Below are positions 55,501 to 61,438 of a DNA stretch of 64,000 nt, one piece after another. Source of the DNA: Enoplosus armatus. Its lineage: Eukaryota > Chordata > Actinopteri > Centrarchiformes > Enoplosidae. Each line of letters opens with the position of its first letter. Position 1 is the first letter of the stretch. The DNA lies in the NCBI RefSeq assembly GCF_043641665.1, contig NC_092180.1:27244891-27308890 (forward strand), given 5' to 3'. The position numbers and the translations under genes were made by a program. The notes under the pieces are model-generated. The model was not told where the DNA came from and did no database searches. It saw only the letters and a program-made list of their open reading frames with translations.

Positions 55501-58500
55501 AAACTCGACCCGGCGAAAGAAAAAGCCCCGTCGACGGAGCAGCCAAGAACGAAGAGGGAGATTCATTAAAATCGAAGTAAAACAAGAGTGAACCTCAGGC
55601 AGACATTCACTCAATGGAGAGAGCTTCGGGACTTGATAGAGTTCCAAGCCAACATTCAGTTGGCATTCTTCTACCAGATCAGTAAGTAAAAAAAAACTGC
55701 CTACTTATTAATACTACTGGGCCCCTGCCTTCATGGTACCAGTGAGATTGGGGCTTCTAGTTCAAAATGGGATTCTTACGGTTGTTTCTTGCTTTGGACA
55801 GTAGCCAGTCCGCCAGTGGTAGTTACTTGTTTGCTCCGCAATCAATAGAGTTTTCGTTTCAATGGTCTCTTGTTCATTTGTTCATGCACTTTCCTGTACA
55901 GCAGGAGGCTTTAACATCTGAGCAGTTGCAGGCAGTTTTGTATTCAGTCGTGAGCCCGTCAACAGTTGGGCCCGAGACAGTTTCACTCCATCCAAAGGTG
56001 CATTTCTGTATGCAAGAAGCGCAAGATGTGGGTCTCCTCTGCTCTCTCGTGCCTTCTGGAGCATGTTTTTCATATTCTGGATTGCTCGTTCGCTTTTACT
56101 GTTGGATTGTGGATTCCCAGTCTTCTGCTAATTGTCTCCTCACCCACAAACATCTCCTCTGGGATCCCATGTCTTGCAAACATGGATTTAAGAGCTATGA
56201 AGACATGCTTGCTTGTTGTCTGGGGCAGTTTGACAATTTCAGAATACTTCGAGTAGGAATCTACACACGATGCTCAAAATGGAAAAGATCCATGCCAGTT
56301 TTACCCATGATCTGTCTGGAATGTCATGGCAGACAAGTGTTTTTTTCACTTTCTGTTGAAGTGTGCTGTCTCTGACACTTTCAAAAAGAGCAATGTCCTC
56401 AATGTCCTCAGTTTGGACATGCTGGGCCAAAACAGTACATATCTTGCCCTCTCTTTGCATTTGACTCTGCCAAAAGATAGGCTTCATGAATTTTCTGAAG
56501 CATTTCTGCTCATAGTCTTTGATGGATGGAGTGGAGTTCTTAAAAAACAAGTCCTTCTGAGCATCTGAGTTCTTCTGTGAACGTCCAGTATTTCCATTAT
56601 TGCTCTGACTTTGTCTTTGTCTGGCTTCAGGCCCTCTGCACTCGGAATGTGTCCAATGTATTTTATCTCTGTCATTCCAATCTTGCACTTGTCTTTGTTC
56701 AGCCTGAGATTGATGCTCCTTATTCTGTCAAGAAGCTGTCTCAGCCTTTTGTCGTGTTGTTCCTTGTCTACACCCCACACTAGAACAGCTCCTTCCAAGT
56801 CCTACAGTCTCTGAGCAATGCATTTCTGGAAAACCTCTGGAGCTGATGAGACAACAAAGGAAAGCCATTTGGAATGGTGCCTACCAAGTGGTCTTCTAAA
56901 GGTACAACTTAAAACTGTCCCCATCTAGTTTCATTTGCCAGGACCCATGGTTTGCATCCAATACCGAAAAGAACTTTGCAGTTGGCATCTCTGCCACAAC
57001 CTCCTATACTCTCTGCAGGGGATAGTGTATGACTGTATGACCATGCTGTTAACCAAGTCAGTGGGTTCTGTCTGTTTTTCGACTACGCCAAGTCCACCTG
57101 TCCATCTTGTAGAGTCATTTTCTTAGTCCTGTTTGTGCACAGGAATCTCCTCCTAAGACAGCACAAAACATTGTGGCGGGAATATGTCATCAGCTTGGAG
57201 CTGGACTCCAATAAAGGCGCATCCTTTTGAGCAACTTTTCATAAGGTGGTAGAGGGTAACGTTGCAATCCACACCAGTATCTAACCTGAATGTGAGCTTT
57301 TCGCCATTCAGTTTGAGTACTTCAGTCGATTATTTTCTGTTTTGTTTCTATGGTTGCTTCTTTTTCAGTCTGAGTCGTTGTTTTCTGTTCACTCTTCTTT
57401 GACTGAAGAGCTCCAATCAACATTTCACTTTGTTCTCGTTCAATTTCCCACCCTTCTCTCCAATTTCCAAAAGCTTTCTTTGATATTAACAGCTTTACTC
57501 AATGATAAGTCGGGTTCCCCGAGCAATCTGGCTCTCACCTGATCATTAGTGACTCTACACATGATTCAATCTCTTATCAACGAGTCTGTGAGCTGCCCAA
57601 ACTTGCAGTGTCTCAGGCATGTTCCTCCTTGGCTCACAATACTAACAAAACTTTTCTTTGAGTACGTCATCCACATCTTCATCAGTCCATGATATTAAAT
57701 ACCTTTATAGCTTCGTCTCCAGCCACAAAAGATGCACAGTTCACTGTTTGGTTTTGTTTTTTGGGACATGCTGCTCACCAGGAGGTATAGCTCGAACTTC
57801 TGGATCCAAGAACGCCAGTTTTCCGCGGGTTTCTTTCCAGGCACCAACTGTTTGGCGGTTTTAGTTGTTACATTGTTTATTTCAGACACCATGTGATATT
57901 GTTATGGAACAGTGATGAGATATATGAAGAACTAGTTACTTGACATCACAGGAAATACATGCAGATTGCTTGAATTGTCTGTGTGTGTGCTGCCTATAAT
58001 CTGCTTTTTACTAAAGCTAAATCACCTGAACATTTTTTCCCCGAAGTGAAACTGAACGCAGTCCCTTTTTCTGAGCTCTTCCACTTATTTTCTCTCTTTT
58101 CTATCCATGTTAAATATGAAAAATTCACATTTCAGAACTGTCAATTAGTAATGGGAGTGTAAGTAGCTCTAATAAAATGTCGGGCTACTAATTGTCCTGC
58201 GTTTGCTTCCGTTGGACAGGGCAATTAGTATTCTTTCCATCTAATGTAATTTACAACCAAACACAATCTGCATAGCCTGCAGCGGCTGTAATCTAAAGGA
58301 TGTTCTATGCCTACAGGGCCTGTCATGCAATCACCCAAGTTATAATTACCATTAACTGCAGAGATATTGGCAGATGTAAAGGAATGGGGATGTGAATCAT
58401 TATTTTAGTATGCATTCTAATTAGCTTCATGTATGTATAAGTCTGTAATTGAAAATCTGATACTGGCCAGTCGGGCCAGTCATGTCGAGCTCTGATATGA

Positions 58501-60185
58501 TGTTCCATATTTAATAATAGGCCAACACGATAGAGGGAAACCTTTAACGGCTGTGATTCTAATGCAACATTTTGACCCAATTCATCACAAGTACAGTATG
58601 TATTAATATATTCTACTTTACCAGAATGATTCTTCTTCTTCTTCTTCTTCTTCTTCTTCTTCTCACTGTACGGACCAACTACATTAGTTCTTTGAACCCT
58701 AAATTAAATGAATTCTTTGAATTATGAGTGAATGAACAAACCATTTGTCCACCTGTCAGTTAAGATTTAAAAAAAGATGAATCCTTGCTAATCATTTTGG
58801 GAAAGTTAATCTGAAGACATAAATTACTCAAGACTATTAAAACAAACAAAGCCTAAATACTTGATAACCTGTGATATTTATACCACATGATGTATAAGAG
58901 CATTATGAAAGCGTGTATTGGCATGCTCATAACGAAATCCAGTATTGCCAAAGCACTGTACGAATATTGTATATTGACAACTACAATGTAAAGAAATCTA
59001 TACATATACCCTTTACTATAAAAAAACATTGTCACACCCACCCCTTAATGTGAGAAGAATGAATCACATGAGTGAATGGTTAATTATTGATTATTGTACA
59101 TGTGCAGGATATTATAGATACATCTCTCTCTCTCTCAACCCAACCGGTCAAGGCAGATGACCCCCCCCCCCCCACCTAGAGTCCTGGTTCTGCTCGAGGT
59201 TTCTGCCTCTTAAAAGGAAGTTTGTCCTTGCCGCTGTCGCCAAAGTGCTTGCTCATGGTGGGAACTGTTGGGTCTCTGCAAAAATATTATAAAGAGTACA
59301 CTCTAGACCTGCTCGATATGAAAAGTGTCACGAGATAACATAGTTGTGATTTGCCGCTACCTAAATAAAATTGAATTGAATTTAAAAAAGTAAACTAAAC
59401 TAAACCTAAAACCTCTTCTTATTGTGTCATAAAAAGTGCCGTAACCCTAAACACAACTCCAGATGAAGGCTAATGTTGCTCTGTATCTGCTGGAGTTGTA
59501 AACAGGCAGCTGTTTTCTCACGTTTTGGCATCATCAACATGGGATTAGGGTTATGGTCATGGGGCACACTTTGTTTGCTGAAGCCAGTGCAGCACCTACT
59601 CAGGTGGAACTGGTCTCCTGAGGATGCAGAAACACTCAATTTTGCCCGCCCTGGGAATCTTTGACGTTTCTCTTCCACCAGTGAATAGAGTTGAAATGGG
59701 TGGGTGTAAAGCACTACTGGCCCCTGGCAGATGACTAGAGTAAAAAGCTACCTGTTTCAAACACTCCTAGAAATCCATTTTGTCAAACATCAGCCATAAA
59801 ATAACCCAAAGCATCATTATCAGTTGAGCCCTGCAACTTACCACATTTCAGCTCACATTTCTTTTCTTTTTGCCAAATGACGGTCAAGGCCAGCTCCATC
59901 AAACAGCACCTCTCTCCGGGGGGGGGGCAAATGCCCGAAGGATTTCGAATCACTTCATTTGTAATGCCTGTGCCTGCACTGATGAACCGCCGCCGCTGTC
60001 TGTCTATCATTACTGCAGTGCTGCTGTTGGGCATTTTCCTCTACACTCGCTGGAGGAGCTACAAAGGGCTGAAGGAGGGCGTTTACCACGTGTCAGCCCA
60101 CCACGACGGCTGGGAGGACATCCGAGAGAACGTCCTCAACTATGACGAGGAGGGAGGCGGGGAGGAGGACCAGGTATATCCCTCA

Positions 60186-60229
<44 letters not shown>

Positions 60230-60358
60230 TGCAGGCATATGGTGAAATGTTTTCAACTGCATCATTATTTCACTTTCATCTTGGAAATACTTTGCAGTGG
60301 GTGCAAGGTAGCAGCTTTACAGTAGATTCAGTCAATTCAATTTGGAATAGAATCCTCC

Positions 60359-60393
<35 letters not shown>

Positions 60394-60532
60394 TAGCATT
60401 TTAATTAGGCCCACGCAAAATCCTTATCTACTCTCTCCAACAGCCACTGTAACCCACAAGCACTCAACAGTACTTAAGAGCTTGCATAATATCACAGCTT
60501 TGATCGCAACAAACGTGTCCACTACGTCGCTA

Positions 60533-60573
<41 letters not shown>

Positions 60574-60655
60574 TAGAAGACCTTAATATACAGATTTTTT
60601 TGTGGACCCAAAAACCCTCAAGGTCTTGTCCTCAGTACTGTTAATCACTTGCAGC

Positions 60656-60697
<42 letters not shown>

Positions 60698-61077
60698 GCT
60701 GATCTCCCATAGCGGAGCAGATGCTGCAGTTAATTCTCAAGAGTCTTGTTTGAAAGCTCTCTGGAGGAATAAAAACAGCACTTTCCACTCATCACATAAT
60801 CAGTTTTACAAAGCGACCCACACCTCCTCCATGTGTGTCTTGTCTCCCTCCTCCTACACCCCCCCCCCCCACCCATCTTTCATCTCTGCTGCCGTGGTTA
60901 CAGTTTCGGCGGAGTCACGTCGGTACTGAAGTGATTGGCTGTTACAAGTAGTATGTGAAAGTAATGGCGGCTCCTAAACCCCAGTGCACCAGTGCACATA
61001 AGAGATGGATAGAAAGAGAGACGGCCTTCATCTCCTTTCTGAGTCACCTACACTCATATTTTTTTTTATCTTCTCGG

Positions 61078-61142
<65 letters not shown>

Positions 61143-61403
61143 TACTCAGAATTATGGCGACTCTGAGACAGTAAATGGAGATAGATTGGAAACTTAAATA
61201 GGTGGAACATTCACAGGAAACGTAATGGGGAGAGCTGATTGTTTTTCTGCTCTCTTTTCATTTTTCTGCTCTCTCTCTGTCACATTTCATTTTTTCCTGC
61301 CTCATCTCTCTCCCCTAAACATTCAATCTTTCACTCTGGCTCTTATCTCTCCTTTTCTTTTTTACAGCCTCTGAGCTAACTGGGACTTTTCCTCTGCTTT
61401 TGC

Positions 61404-61438
<35 letters not shown>

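Larger units (their letters stand above)
55750..57892 (-). mobile_element. Decayed Ty3/gypsy LTR-retrotransposon, antisense to the gene
   Basis: Read on the minus strand, recognisable pieces occur in the canonical gypsy order: gag-like (from 57892), an aspartic-protease DTG motif (57273-57281), reverse transcriptase (about 57100-56500), and integrase (about 56350-55880). The whole spans about 2.1 kb where intact elements need about 4-5 kb, so internal segments (RNase H, parts of reverse transcriptase and integrase) are missing. Stops and frameshifts interrupt all frames. I could not find flanking long terminal repeats. The domain order, with integrase last, separates it from Ty1/copia. Confidence 0.85.
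41998..60018 (+). other. 18 kb intron splitting the transmembrane helix (exons 8 to 9)
   Basis: Largest intron in the window and the main home of transposons: an interspersed repeat (about 44060-44470), a Tc1-like element (45487-46579), a tRNA-like SINE remnant (about 54225-54330), a Ty3/gypsy remnant (about 55750-57892) and an SINE-like repeat (59125-59395). It also carries several TG/CA arrays. No host gene on either strand is supported within it. Confidence 0.75.

Noticed and set aside
55767..56375. 202-residue plus-strand ORF
   Set aside because: Antisense shadow of the gypsy integrase region, which is coding-like only on the minus strand.
59877..60245. Plus-strand ORF spanning the second half of the transmembrane helix, apparently with its own start
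   Set aside because: Its 5' part has no similarity to cadherins and contains the splice acceptor at 60018; it is intron read-through joined to exon 9.
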